Source: Prinsepia uniflora
Lineage: Eukaryota > Streptophyta > Magnoliopsida > Rosales > Rosaceae
Assembly: GCA_032719365.1 (NCBI GenBank)
Contig: CM064872.1
Span: forward strand, 46,546,252 to 46,610,251
DNA: 64,000 bases
Direction of reading: 5' to 3'
Shown in pieces: positions 11,641 to 23,371 of the stretch; within the stretch, counting starts at the first letter, position 1, and every line of letters begins with the position of its first letter. A program made the translations under genes and the position numbers. Under the pieces are notes generated by a model that saw only the letters and a list, made by a program, of their open reading frames with translations, was not told the DNA's origin and made no database searches.

Positions 11641-12237
11641 ATTGTATCGGGCATGAGTCCTAGTTACGGTTTATAAATGTGATTTCGGATTCGGAGACCC
11701 TAACTGGATTTGGATTTGGAAACATGGATTTATGGTTTCATGACGTTTTATGGGGACCAGGCATGGATCCTTTGAAATGTTTGAAAGGTTTTGAGAATGA
11801 TTACAAAATGGTTTTTTTATATACCATCCTTTATTTATGGATTGTCTCCTTTGGAGATGGGCCCGTATGATTTGGTTTTACGGAATTTGGGCTGAGACCC
11901 TAATAATGGTTATTTGAATATATGATTCGATAAATGGTTTTTGTATGCATGCATGATTTTTAGTGAAGGGCATAAATCTCTTTATGAAATGTGTTTTTAT
12001 GAACTTATTGATTTTCGTACACTCACAATTTTCAATGGTTTTTAATGCCCTTCAGGTTGATCACGGATGTAGACTGTAGCAGAGACCGAGACATCACACT
12101 CCTCCATCGGATCCTAGCTCACTCTGGAAGTCGGCCGGGTTGAAGGTTTTGAATTATCCCTTGTCTGAAACTTCATGTTAGACGGGAGCATGACACATCT
12201 CGTGTTAATCTCGGGGGGATTGGGATGGGTCGTGACA

Positions 12238-14173
12238 AGTGGTATTAGAGCCAGGTTTGCTCTTGTGCTGCGCGGAAGTCGAGGATGTGATATCATTATG
12301 GGCTGCAGTTCGTTATCAACCTGATAGTTAGGATGCTGGTAAGATAGTTAGTAGGATTGAATCGTGGATAGTTGGTTCAACATTTAATACTTAGGTATGC
12401 CATAGTTCTCTCGTGGTTTGGCAATGTGGGACCCTACTGAAGGATGAACGTAATAGTACTTTAGAGTTTTAACCGAGGGACGGTTATGTTGGGATTGTCT
12501 TTCACGATGTTGTAGGGTTGGATATGACGACAGTATGGAGTTGTGAACATTAGGTGGTCAGTTCATTTTGAGTTGTGAACTGTGTTGCGGGGAGCAACTG
12601 GGTTCGGGGAATCCCAGTTGAGTTGATGGTAGGATTGGATTGACGTCCATGCGATGTCAGGACCGCTGGTCGGTCAGGTCATGTCAGCTTTGGTGATGGG
12701 ACTGCACTCTGTAATCGAAGTTATATTAATCGGTTAGACCTAGTTGGTTGTCATACTACTCAAGTTGTGATGGATAACTCTAGTTGTGATGGATAGTTGG
12801 TGCAGCTAAGGTCATGGACGATCTGGTAGACGACATTGGTTGAGTCGAGTTAAGATGGGTTAGAGTAGATGAGTACAATGGAGTTAATTGTTGACCTTGG
12901 TGGGAAACCCTAGTGTATAATGTTGGATCGAAATTGTGAGTCGAGTTGAGATAAGATAGACTTTTCGTTGGATAGGTTACCAAGGTTGGTACTTGTCGAT
13001 GGAATCCCAGAGTGGGGATACAGAGTAGTTAGTATGGGCAGTTGGTTCTGTTGGATGTGGAGTCTTGATAGCAATGTCTGGTGGTTGGGTTTGCACGAGT
13101 TGTGGCAGGCACTACTATCGAGGATGAATGCAGTTGTGGTTGTTGTGAATTGGGGGATGTTTAGGAAACGTTTCATTTTCTTGTACGAATTATCAGGATG
13201 ATTGACCCAGAGTTTTTGGTACGAAGGAGCCAGAGTTTCTCCAATTGGAGTAGAGGTACGGGGTCGTTGCTCGGTATGAGCAAAGATCCAGAGTTGTCTG
13301 ATTTGCATACTGTGTACTGATACTAGTACTGGTGCTGGTGCTGGGGATTGCGATGACGATGAGCCACGAGTCGGGATGTGACTCTATCATGTTGAGCATA
13401 CGTTAGGTACCTTTGATCCAATAGTGGATCTCATATAGTAATGAACTGGATGGGATCCAGTAGTAGTTGAGATGTGTGAATCAAGTGGTAATGGACCACA
13501 TTCTTTTGGATGTGCATAAATGGTATAAGCCGATAGGCAAATCTCGTAGTAAGTTAGACTGGTTATGGACACGTGGTTGATGCACGAGTGTGTTGGTTCC
13601 GACATGGTCGGAACTTCGGAATCGAGAGAGGTTGTGATTGAGGCAATGAGGGGAGTACTTGATTCCGCATTGGTAATGGGTATTTCAAAGTCATTTAGGG
13701 TGACTTCTCATGTTCTGCCATGGCAGGTGATGGTTGTTGTCACCAGTACGTTGATCGTGTATTGGTGGGTGGACCTGCGATTTGTTTTGGGTCATCAAGA
13801 GGAGTTTGGTATTTTGAAGTTAGGTGAATGAGAGTTCTCATTTTCTTCTTGGTGGCAGGCGAGGTTGGGTTACATGGTGTGGTGAGTGCAATGAGTTTTG
13901 TTTGCATTCACGTAGGATGAATTTTGATGTCATCGTCTTGCATCATCTTTGATTTTTCCTAGGTGAATGACAAGGATCAATAGAAGGTAATTGGAGAGAA
14001 CTCACAGTCTAGACGTGTCTCGTCATTGACTGATTTGCTGAGACGTGGAAAATGGTTGAGGAGTGATGTGACAGACGAAGGGTTCAAGAGGGTGTAAGAC
14101 CCTGTGATCAGATTTCAAGTGGATTGTTACCTGAGTGAGCATGCGTGGATCCTAGGTGGATCTGGATCGTGAT
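12238..14173 (+). mobile_element. Truncated noncoding internal domain of the LTR G element
   Basis: About 1.9 kb aligned by eye with the minus strand of the internal domains of elements 1 and 2. For example, the segment 13590-13850 matches 43700-43420 reversed, including GGTGGACC and TGGGTGACTTCTCA-like stretches. Frames are short and broken. A Ser/Arg/Gly-rich segment at about 13225-13310 has counterparts in both complete elements and might be a relic of gag, but no zinc knuckle or capsid motif can be recognised. The domain stops abruptly at an inverted LTR (junction 14168-14173), so its 3' half and polypurine tract are missing. Confidence 0.7.
12240..12252 (+). other. Primer-binding site (initiator-Met tRNA type)
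   Basis: TGGTATTAGAGCC lies two bases after the LTR end. It differs from the canonical plant iMet-type site TGGTATCAGAGCC by one base. In the life cycle the 3' end of the tRNA anneals here to prime minus-strand DNA. Confidence 0.85.
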
Positions 14174-16501
14174 CAACCTGAAGGGCATTAAAAACCAAAA
14201 AAGTCTGTGAGTGGAAAAAAAGCAATAGTTTAATAAAACACATTTCATAAAAGATATTTATACCCTTCACTAAAAAGCATGCATGCATAGGAAAACCGTT
14301 TATCAAACCACATATTCAAATAAACATTATTAGGGTCTCAACCCCAATTTCCGTAATCCAAAACATACGGGCCCCTGCCCAAAACCATTTACACAAATCC
14401 ATAACATAGTAGCCATATGTGGGAAACTCAGCCCAAAACCATAAATCTGAATATGTGGGTCATTGCCCAAATCCATTTAATATTCTTAAAACAAAATTTC
14501 ACAAATCCAAGAAGTCATGTTCACCAATATCATATAACCAATCATGTCACAGTTTCTAAAGCAACGCGCGTGCTATCCGGGGTCTCAAATCCCAAGTCTC
14601 TCCAAGGTCCACCCTGGTCAATGTCCGCAGATCAATGATCCTCCCTGGGGGTTATAATCCATAATAGACTTCTTGAGAGTAAGGTACCCAACGGGGGCAA
14701 CTCTACTCAGTTAATGCTCCGTGACTACTCTGGGGTCCACCCAGGCCAACGACCCTCCCTGTAGGAGACAATCCACAAATATATAAGGATGGTATATGAA
14801 AAACCATTTTGAAATCATTCTCAAAACCTTTCAAAGGTTCATGCCCGGTCCCCATAAACCTTCATGAACCAGAAATCCATTTATGGGTCCTCGATCCGAA
14901 ATCACAATCTTAAACCATAACTGGGCCTCAAGGCCGATTCCGTAAACCAACTGGGCCTCACACCCGATTTTGTAAACCAATTGGGCCTCACGCCCGATTT
15001 CGTAAACCAACTGTGCCTCCGGCTCGATTCGTAAATGTAACAACCCATCCCAAATTCCAAGATTAGATTAGTGACTAATCCCGATTAGTGAGGTTAATCG
15101 GTGATTAATTAGGAGAAATTGGACGAATGATGCGAAATGACCGTTTTGCCCTTGGGCGTGGGTAAAACGTTGACTTTTGATTCTAGCGGTCAAATGGACT
15201 TTGACCGATGACCGTGATGTAGTTCATGACGTCACGAGTTCATAGATAGGTGGCACGTTCAATTCCGACGTTCGTGGAAGAAGTTATGACGTTCGGAAGT
15301 TTAGGGGCATTTTGGTAAATATGGTTAAAATGAGAAAATAGTTGACTTTTGACCTGGGATGTCCGATGGCCGAGGGCCGAGGATCGAGGACCATTACGTA
15401 GATCGGAACGATACGAATACGTAGACAGGCGGCACGTCGAATTCGGACGGTCGACAGCGAAGTTACGGTTCACGAAAGTTCAAGGGTACTATTGCACGAA
15501 TGACTTGTGGTTTTCTGTAAATGGTTTTGGGCAGGAGCCCGTATGAGTTGTATTTACGGAATTTGGGGCTGAGACCCTAATGATGGTTGTTTAAACATAT
15601 GTGTTTGGATAAATGGTTTAACTATGCATGCATGCTTTTTAGTGAAGGGTATAAAGGTCTTTATGAAATATGTTTTTATAAACTCTTTATTTTTGTCCAC
15701 TTACAGTCTTTCTGTTTTTAATACCCTTCAGGTTGACAGAGGATGTGGACTGTAGCAGAGACCGAGATATCACATGCCTCCTCAGGATCCTGGTGTACTC
15801 TGATAGCCCGGGAAGGAAAAGGTCGGATATATCCCTTGTCTGACACTTCGTGTCAAACGGGAGCAGGGTCATCCCGCGTTAATCCTGGGGGGATTGGGAT
15901 GGGTTCTATCAGTAAACCAACTGGCCCTCGTGCCCGATTTCGTAACCTAACTGGGCCCCGAGCCCGATTCGTAAATCAACTGGGCCTCGCACCCGATACG
16001 CAAATCAACTTGGCCTCTGGCCCAATGCCTTATTAAATCAAATGGACTTCAAGTCCAAGAGTTCGTAAATAAAATGGGTCTCGTGCCCGATTCCATATTT
16101 TCAAATCCGAAATCAATTCACGAACCAATTGGGCCCCTGCCTCAATAACGTGACTAAAATTGACTTCGAGTCCGAGGGTTTCCAAAACAAATGGGTCTCA
16201 TGCTCGAGTTTACCTTTTCAAACCCAAAACCATTTCATTAAACCATTTTTGAAACCATAAGCACGTATAATCAGTGCAAAACCATAAACCTCGATTTAAG
16301 TGCAAAACCATAAACCTCGATTTATGCGCAAATACGTAAATCAACTCGAAATACGTGTAATCATGTAAATCACCAATCCATAATCATCATGTTAGAAATC
16401 ATATCTATAACACATATAAAACATTTATGCATGCATCAAATTTTAGAAATCAAGGTTAACTCACAGACCATCCTAGCTGCCACCTCGATATGCGTGCCAT
16501 A
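14168..16501 (-). mobile_element. Inverted, truncated family 1 LTR
   Basis: Read on the minus strand this matches about 10840-12060 of LTR G: the cassette start (AACTCACAGACC, 16459-16470), ATGCATGCAT (about 16429), the 30-bp hairpin minisatellite (14910-15035 plus 15912-16100), the second palindrome (14278-14290) and TGTGAGTGG at 14206. It lacks the last ~180 bp of the LTR next to the internal domain and everything upstream of the cassette. A short solo LTR is inserted inside its minisatellite. Confidence 0.75.
15036..15911 (+). mobile_element. Short solo LTR inserted in the minisatellite
   Basis: It starts TGTAACAACCC and ends GGGTTCTATCA, with perfect duplication GTAAA (15031-15035 and 15912-15916). 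It is only 876 bp. U3 is intact with both W-box modules (about 15170 and 15338), but the sequence jumps near 15490-15510 straight to the downstream end of the cassette, so roughly 2 kb of the usual middle is missing. Palindrome ATGCATGCAT (about 15623) and GTCCACTTACAG (about 15696) remain. Confidence 0.87.
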
Positions 16502-18915
16502 TGTAACGCCCCGGACATTCTGAAAATGTAATATTATAAAATATTGATTAAAATGACGTTTTTACCCCTGTGATTTTTATGGTCAATTTGTTGACTTTTT
16601 GATTGGGAGGTCGAACGGACGTGGAGTGATGACCGTGACGTAGTTCGGGACGTCACGAGTTCATAGACAGGTGGCACGTTCGATTCGGACGAACAAGGTG
16701 AAAGTTATGATGTTCGGAAGTTCAGGGGCATTATCGTAAATTGGACGTTATAAAGGGAAAAAGTTGACTTTTTGTTTGACAATTGATACTCATTTGACTC
16801 GAAGACCGTTATGTTCGTCTCGACGCCCTGAGTACAACGACAGGCGGCACGCGTGAAACGGACGTCGGATGACCGAGTTATGGGTCACGGAAGTTGGAGG
16901 GCAGTTTGGTAATTATTGCACAGAGGGGCATTTTGGTCATTTTCACGGCGGTTACTGTAGCACCACCGTGAAAAACAGAGTGTGGCCGTGGAGCTTTGTG
17001 CGTGCAATTGTTTATGGCTTAGTGGACTGGTGAGTGGGTTTAGTTTATGGATTTTGAGATTGTGGGAGGCATCCATGCGTGTCTGGGCTGAGAGAGAATG
17101 CACGGGAGAGGTTTTAAATTTGTTCTTGGGGTTTGTTTGCGGGAGGTAACTGCGCAGTGACCAGCTGAGGGATTCTCACGGGTTGTCGTCTCACTGCGAT
17201 CGATTAACTGAGTTAGAGGATGTGGGGAGGTCATTTTGGTTCAGTTTGGGAGCTGAGAGTGTGAGGAACTGTGAGAGGAACCGTGAGGAAACATTTTCGG
17301 GTTTTTGGGGGGAAGTTTCGGGGTTCAATTCCTACGGTTTTGGGACCAAACTAAGGACACTGAGGGACTTCTGGGAGTGAAAGAATCACGTTGGTGCAAG
17401 ATTTGGGTGAGGACGACCACTGTTGGCCCTAGAACCCAAGTGCTGTTCAGGGAGGAACCAGTTGGAGGGAAAAATCCCATTCAATTTCTGGAGCCTGTTG
17501 ATCGAAACCAAAGGCCGTGTTAGACTTCTGGGGCCACTACGAGCACAACCGTGCAAGAATTGAAGGAGGAGGAGGACAAGTTGGCCGGGAACCTGAGTCT
17601 CAGTTTCAGAGGAAAACCAGTGCTGAGGACGACGACTTCCAGGTAACGGAGAGTTGAATTGTTAGTGCCATTGTGTTCGTCTAAGTTCCCTTAATCTACT
17701 GGTGAAATTAATTTGAGAATGGAGTTAGTTTGGGTGAGTTCTGGGTGACAACCCGTTCGTCTGTTCAAGTCTGGGTTGAAACGATTTAGGGTCAGTCGAC
17801 GTTAATCATCAGTATAGACCTTAAATTAATAGGTTAGAGAAGGTAATAGGATTGAAAACGGGAGGAATTGATTGAGAATTGAGCTTGAACTGGTCGGGTC
17901 GTGTCGCGGGTGACAGACCCGTTTATCAGGCTATCCGGGTAGGAACGATGACACTGTAGCTTGGCGCGTGGCCTTCACGCGCAGCCACTTTGGGCGGCGC
18001 GTGACGGCGAGTGCGATGTCATCTCCGATCACGGTCAACATGGAAATTGATCCTTTCAGTGTAATTAACATTTTATCTTTAGAGTTCGAATTGTTCGGGA
18101 GTCATTCGAGATAATTTCGGGAGCTCGGAAGTTTAGGACCTTAAGGTTTATTTCGCCGAAAAATCCGAGAAAATTAGGAAAATATCCTACGAGTTATTTT
18201 GGGATGTTTGTAACCCTTCTTGTACGTTTTTACAGGCCCGGACACTTCCGAAGCTACGGAGGAGCGCGTGGGATGCGATTGACGCGTCCTAAGACTGTGA
18301 GTGGACCTCTTGATTTCTAAATTTGGCATGCATGACTATTTTGCTTATTTATCTCATGGTTTTACCTATGATTTCATGATGGTGATATGATATATCGGTT
18401 TTACATGTTTCCACGCTTTTCGAGATATTTATCGTATTTCACGCATTTCGAGGTTACAGTTTTCGCTTATGCATGCGTGATGATTTTGATGAAGTATCTG
18501 GATATGATTATGCATGTTATGGATTTATGATGTTTGATCATAATTGTGAAGTGATTTTCGGAAATTGCATGTGAATTCGGACATAAGTCCTACTATGATG
18601 TGAAATGATTTCGGAATGATGTTGGAAAACGGTTTGTGATGAATCATGGTTTATTGTGTTTTAAAAACGGTTTTGGGTTTAAAGACCCGGTTATTTGATG
18701 ATGGGGGCGGGTCCGAAAATTGGGTTTAAAGACCCGAATTGAGTTTAAAGACTCGTGAGTTTAAAGACTCGATTATTATGATACCCCCGAGGCCTATTAA
18801 TCATGTTTTGAGTTTAAAGACTCGTTGATATCCCGGGAAGGCCTAATGTTGAGTTTAAAGACTCGGATGGATCCAACGGCATAATCGTGATTATTGATTT
18901 ACGTTTTACTTGATT
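16502..18915 (+). mobile_element. LTR E (family 1), truncated at its 3' end
   Basis: It starts TGTAACGCCCCGG. U3 carries two modules, with GTTGACTTTTTG at about 16589 and again near 16763, each followed by a GACAGG(T/C)GGCACG segment. Downstream come the CGCGTGG section (about 17960-18010), a diverged TGTAATTAACATTTT block (18060), CTGTGAGTGGACC (18294) and GCATGCATG (18329). It has its own hairpin repeat (18675-18864) in place of the 30-bp minisatellite. The terminal part is missing and the sequence passes into an oppositely oriented LTR start. The right end is approximate. Confidence 0.7.
18675..18864. repeat. Dispersed 14-bp hairpin repeat GRGTTTAAAGACYC
   Basis: Six copies: GGGTTTAAAGACCC at 18675 and 18722, and GAGTTTAAAGACTC at 18741, 18757, 18810 and 18851. 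The outer arms GGGT/ACCC and GAGT/ACTC change together, so base pairing is kept while the sequence changes. Spacing is irregular, unlike the 30-bp minisatellite in the same position of other LTRs. Confidence 0.85.
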
Positions 18916-19046
18916 TGTGCAATTAACGTTGGGCAGAATCATCATTTCGCCTGAACGTCCGCTAATCCTCGTCTAATCCTTGATTAGCCTAGCTAATCCG
19001 TCATTAATCCTTAATTAATCCTATTAATTCGGGACGGGTCGTCACA
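18916..19046 (-). mobile_element. LTR start fragment D, opposite strand
   Basis: On the minus strand it begins TGTGACGACCCGTCCCG at 19046 and continues through repeated GGATTA words and a degenerate TTCTGCCC segment, as at the start of family 1 LTRs. It meets truncated LTR E head-on near 18915. No target duplication is found (CCATA left of 16502, TCCGG right of 19046), so E plus D is not a single clean insertion. Confidence 0.55.
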
Positions 19047-21149
19047 TCCGGAACCATCATCCCGAACCTAAATCCAGAATTTCTCTTTCAAGTTTCAAAA
19101 CCGAATCAAGAATCATCTTTCCAAAATCCGATTCCAAAAATGAATCTCGTTTATCGAAATCACATGAACAGGGCTCAAAGCCGGAAATCACTTTTCCAAA
19201 ATCCTTCGTAAATCATTGAAATCAAATCATATGTCAAATCACAAAATCGAATAATCAAAACCATGATGAAATCACAATACTAATCGGAAACTCGTAAAAC
19301 GTGCAAATATGTCATTATCTCGAAATATGTGCCACACCGTAAATCATCAAGTTCATAATCATAAACATAGAAATCACATGTAGAAAGCATATAAAACATA
19401 TATGCATGCATCATAAGTTAGAAAGCAAGGTCCACTCACAGACCATTAGCGTCACTGGCTCGATACGCGCGTACTTACGCCGTTTCCGGCCAATCCACTA
19501 TCACCAGCTTTCCTGAACCTCCTCAAATCCCATAATAAGGTCACGAACTACTTCATAAAGCTTATACTAAAGCCCCGTAATTTTCGCGAATTTTTAACTA
19601 TTTTTAAACGAGCCCTGAAACATTCGGACAACTCGAAACATATCGAGACGATGTCCGATCAACTCGAAACCAGCGTCAAAATGTTCGTTACATCGAATAC
19701 TTTAAAAGTTGTGTTGGAACCATCCTCAAAAACCGTGCCACCCTCGCACAAGCGCTGCCCAAAGGGGCTGCGCTGGGCCTCACGTACCAGCACTGTTCAT
19801 CTTAACCCTCTGTTAAACCGGTCCAGACCGATCCGGTTCAGACTGGTCCAACCCGAACCGGCATGGGCGGTTCGACCCTGCAATTCCTTCCTTTCAGTCC
19901 AATTTCAAATCTAATCGGTCCCTTAGTTTCTTCTAAATCTTTCCTATCGATCTATAACCCCACAAACGTGAAAATCATGCTATTATATTACCTTCTAGCT
20001 TGCTGCAAAAACTGGCTGACTGTCCTCCAGTGAACATTCACAAGTCTGGCCATTCCTAGCCGTGATTTTGTTCTCAAAACACTACTTGGATCTCTAGGAC
20101 CAGGTTTCAAGCATTAGAACAAAAAATAATCAGTAAAGGTTCAATTCTAAAGCTTAAACACAAAAACAAAGGTTACGGTTCCTTCCTTACCTTGCCATCA
20201 CAACCTTGTCATGGTTACCGTCATAATCACCTCAACGTCCTGGTTATGTTCCTTTAGCCCCTAGCACCATCCAGTAAGGTTGGAAGCCATTTGTGGTGAC
20301 TTGGGGTATACGGGTCTGTAGAATTGTTTTCTGGGTTTTTTTTAACTGGATCTCTCCCTTCCTCGACCCTACCTTCTCTCTGTTTCCACACCCTCATAAC
20401 ACGCTTTGCACTTTGGTTTTTCACTCAATCACACACAACACTCAACGCTCACACGACAGAACCCACCATAAAATCTTTGCTCGTGATCGTGTTTATTTGA
20501 TCATCCAAAACAATGGGAGAATGCTAGAACCAACTAGAAGTGGGATATGTGTCCACATCTCCTTACTCCCAAATAGAAAATATCCCACAATCAGGGACAG
20601 TTGTCCCCATCTCCTTGTTCACGATTTAAAATCAGACAAAAGACCCTTTTACCCTTGTTCCTACAAATTACCATTTTACCCTTGTTCCTACAAATTACCA
20701 TTTTACCTTTCATCTATTTAGACTCATATTCGAACCGTCCGAAGTTCGATGACAGCGTGACGCCTGTCGTTGTACTCAGAGAATCGGGACCTTCCTAACG
20801 GTCCTTGAAATACGTGAAAATAACTTGTCGTACAAAAATTCAACCTTTGCCCATTTTTAACCAAATTACCAAAGTACCCTCAAACTTCCGAACATCATAA
20901 CTTCTTCCTCGAACATCGGAATCGGACGTGCCACCTGTCTATGAACTCGTGACGTCCCGAACTACGTCACAGTCATCGGTCAAAGTCCATTCGCCCGCCT
21001 GAAGGAAAAGTCAATCGTACGCCCAATTCTAGGGGCGAAACCATCATTTTGTACCGTCCATCCGAAATCATCCAACTAATCACCGATTAACTTCACTAAT
21101 ACGTTATTAACCACTAATCTAATCCCGATTTCCCGGACGGGTCGTTACA
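19047..21149 (-). mobile_element. LTR C (family 1), minus strand, truncated
   Basis: On the minus strand it starts TGTAACGACCCGTCC at 21149. It contains both U3 modules (about 20740-21060), the GGACCGG region (about 19815-19870), the TGTAACGAACATTTT block (about 19679-19697), GTCCACTCACAGACC (19432-19446) and ATGCATGCAT (about 19402). It breaks off at 19047 inside the hairpin cassette. The bases after 21149 (TTGCA) have no partner on the other side. Confidence 0.72.
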
Positions 21150-21805
21150 TTGCACCCATGGTTGCAAGATATCTTGGCTCATGCCAAGATTAGAGTCGAC
21201 CAGTTGAACGTAAATAGTTAGATTATGCTGATCAGCGTCTACACGACCTTCCAATTATGTAATCTTCCTGAGCAGCATCAGGACCAACTCTGCCACTTGT
21301 ACAAATTTGAACGACAGACCAACGTACCAAGATGGGTGCATATTGAATGCATGGCCAATAAAGACATTTCGACCACGCAGAAGAGTTGGAGACATAGGTT
21401 CCGCTGGGTGTCTGGCCTATCAATAGGGGATGTGAGTCGTGTTAGAGATAAGGTTCATACCCTCTTGCAATTGGGAGGTTGTTCCGTCTACCGATTAAAA
21501 AAATTGTTTATGTGTGCATAATGATGACCCTCCGAATCAGAAAGTGATTTGATCAAGGTTGGTTTGATCTCCCTTCATGGTAAGTTCCATTTCGTTTGTC
21601 TGACGAGTGGGCATTGATTGTTTGACTACCATTGGCATATACTTGGTCAATGATTTTTTGTTTCATTCTCAGTTCATCCTGCAATAGAGGCGGCATGTGC
21701 CAAAAAGATGCTAGAGACGATTGAGAAATGTTGTTTGATGAGTGAGAAGGCCTCAAAAGGGGATGGCTCGACCCAGTGGGCTTGAAGCAAAAGACAATTG
21801 AAATA
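21150..21805 (+). pseudogene. Unidentified gene-like fragment, possibly captured exons
   Basis: The plus frame 21150-21521 reads through apart from one stop at 21219-21221. It gives an ordinary mixed amino-acid composition (start LHPWLQDILAHAKIRV, later FERQTNVPRWVHIEC), unlike the Ser/Arg or repeat peptides of the surrounding shadows. GGTAAGTTCC near 21579 and TTCATTCTCAG at about 21663-21673 resemble a splice donor and acceptor. The following stretch also stays open (HPAIEAACAKKMLETIEKC) for some 35 codons. I do not recognise the family. It could be a transduplicated gene piece or chance. Confidence 0.25.
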
Positions 21806-23347
21806 TGTCGACCAAGAAATTCCGTGAAAGTACGAGGATTGAGGAGGGTTGGACGACACCTAGACATTGATGTCTAGATGACGAAAGCCATATAGTTTTA
21901 AAACGTTGTGTTTCGAGAGGTCTAGTGATACCTAACTGGTGAAAACCGATCCCATTTCACCCAACAGCTGAAGCCTAGAGCATGGAAAACTAAATTGATC
22001 ATCATACACCACACAATACCTGTAATCACCCTATTACATTGCATTGCCAGTTCACTCCCAAGCCTAGGAGTGAGGGCCAGAGCAGCATCCGAGCCTCTTC
22101 AAAATATGTGCGCACCATTGAGACCCGAGGGGGTTTAAAACAAAGGGTGAGTGGATCCAGAAGTTTATTTCAGTGTAAAACAATAGTTTAATAAAATCAT
22201 ACTTCAACCTCTCATTTTATCTGAAATTCCCAAACACAGTCAGAACATAACATGCACGTAATACGAGAAGAAATAATAAAATAATATAAACTCAGCATAC
22301 TCAATAGGTCATTTCAAATCATGAATACATAACCATGCCAACCCAATAATCACTAGCTCATGAGTTGCTCTGGTCATACGTGACATGCCTGACAAGTCCT
22401 CCTAAAAGAACCAATTTAGCCTTGCAAACAACATAAATATCCGATCCACGTGTCAGACCAAGGAACCTACAACAACCTAACTAGAAAATACAGAGTAAGC
22501 ACTCACTGTGATGCCTTAACCTTCCTGTAGCCTGCGTCCGCAACTAACCTAGAGAGTGCCAAATTAAAAAACAAAGTGTAAGTGGACAAAAAATAAAATG
22601 TTGGAGAACCATTTTCCGAAATACATCTTTTAACCCTCATTTTTAGAAAACATGCATGCATAGCTAATAAATCATTTCTTTCGAATAAAAACCACAGTTT
22701 CTATAAAAACCTTGGTTCCAAAACAAAAACCACAATCATTAAAGAAACTGTAATTCAATGTACATACCAAACATTATATTGCTGGCCCAGCCAGCTCCAA
22801 GTCAAGCCTCATCATGCAGGACCAACCAGCAGCTAGTCCAACTAGCAACCCATGTACACTACCAGTAGGATAGTACAGGATCTACCGGGTCCAACCCCGT
22901 CGGTACTTGTGGGGTCCACCCGTTTACGTCCGAGCCCATTTCTAGGAATCTACAGAGACCAACTCCGGATATAGAGATCCAATCACTTGAGGTTAACCAA
23001 TCCAGCATACAAAATCCAAACCAGAATATAATTTAGTACACGACAATAGCTCAAAACAGATATTGTACTGGCACCAGCCCAAACAGTTATCATATGGGTA
23101 CCAGCCCAAAAGAGTTTTCACACGGGTACAAGCCCAAAATAGTTGACTCTAGGGAACCATGCCCAAATCCAATTTTTCCAAAAACCATTGTAAAATCTAG
23201 AACAAGAAACCATGACGAGAATATACAGAAACCAATCATTATCCAAATCCAGGGATATAAGCATAATACATTTAATTCCAACATTTATCCAGCAATCGAA
23301 ATCATAACCATAATCATGACAAATCATATCAAAAAGCCAATGAAAAC

Positions 23348-23371
23348 ATATATATATATATATATATATAT
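23348..23371. repeat. (AT)n microsatellite
   Basis: About 12 AT units immediately beside the ATGCATGCAT palindrome of solo LTR F. A related AT run is seen beside 39083-39098 in element 2. Confidence 0.9.

Larger units (their letters stand above)
9258..12237 (+). mobile_element. 5' LTR G (family 1) of a truncated element
   Basis: It starts TGTAACGACCCG and ends GGGTCGTGACA, 2980 bp. It is followed after two bases by a primer-binding site, so this is a true 5' LTR rather than a solo. Landmarks are the GTTGACTTTTGACT-like W-box at about 9390, the GGACCGG tandem repeat (10466-10565), the TGTAACGAACATTTTGG block at 10626, CTGTGAGTG at 10874, ATGCATGCAT at 10904 and 11945, a 30-bp minisatellite (11281-11640) and GTACACTCACA at 12017. 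No right-hand target duplication can be matched because the element's far side is rearranged. Confidence 0.85.

Noticed and set aside
16502..19046. A single clean LTR insertion from TGTAACG to GTCACA
   Set aside because: Flanking pentamers differ (CCATA and TCCGG) and the last 130 bp is the reverse of an LTR start, so it is two opposed fragments.
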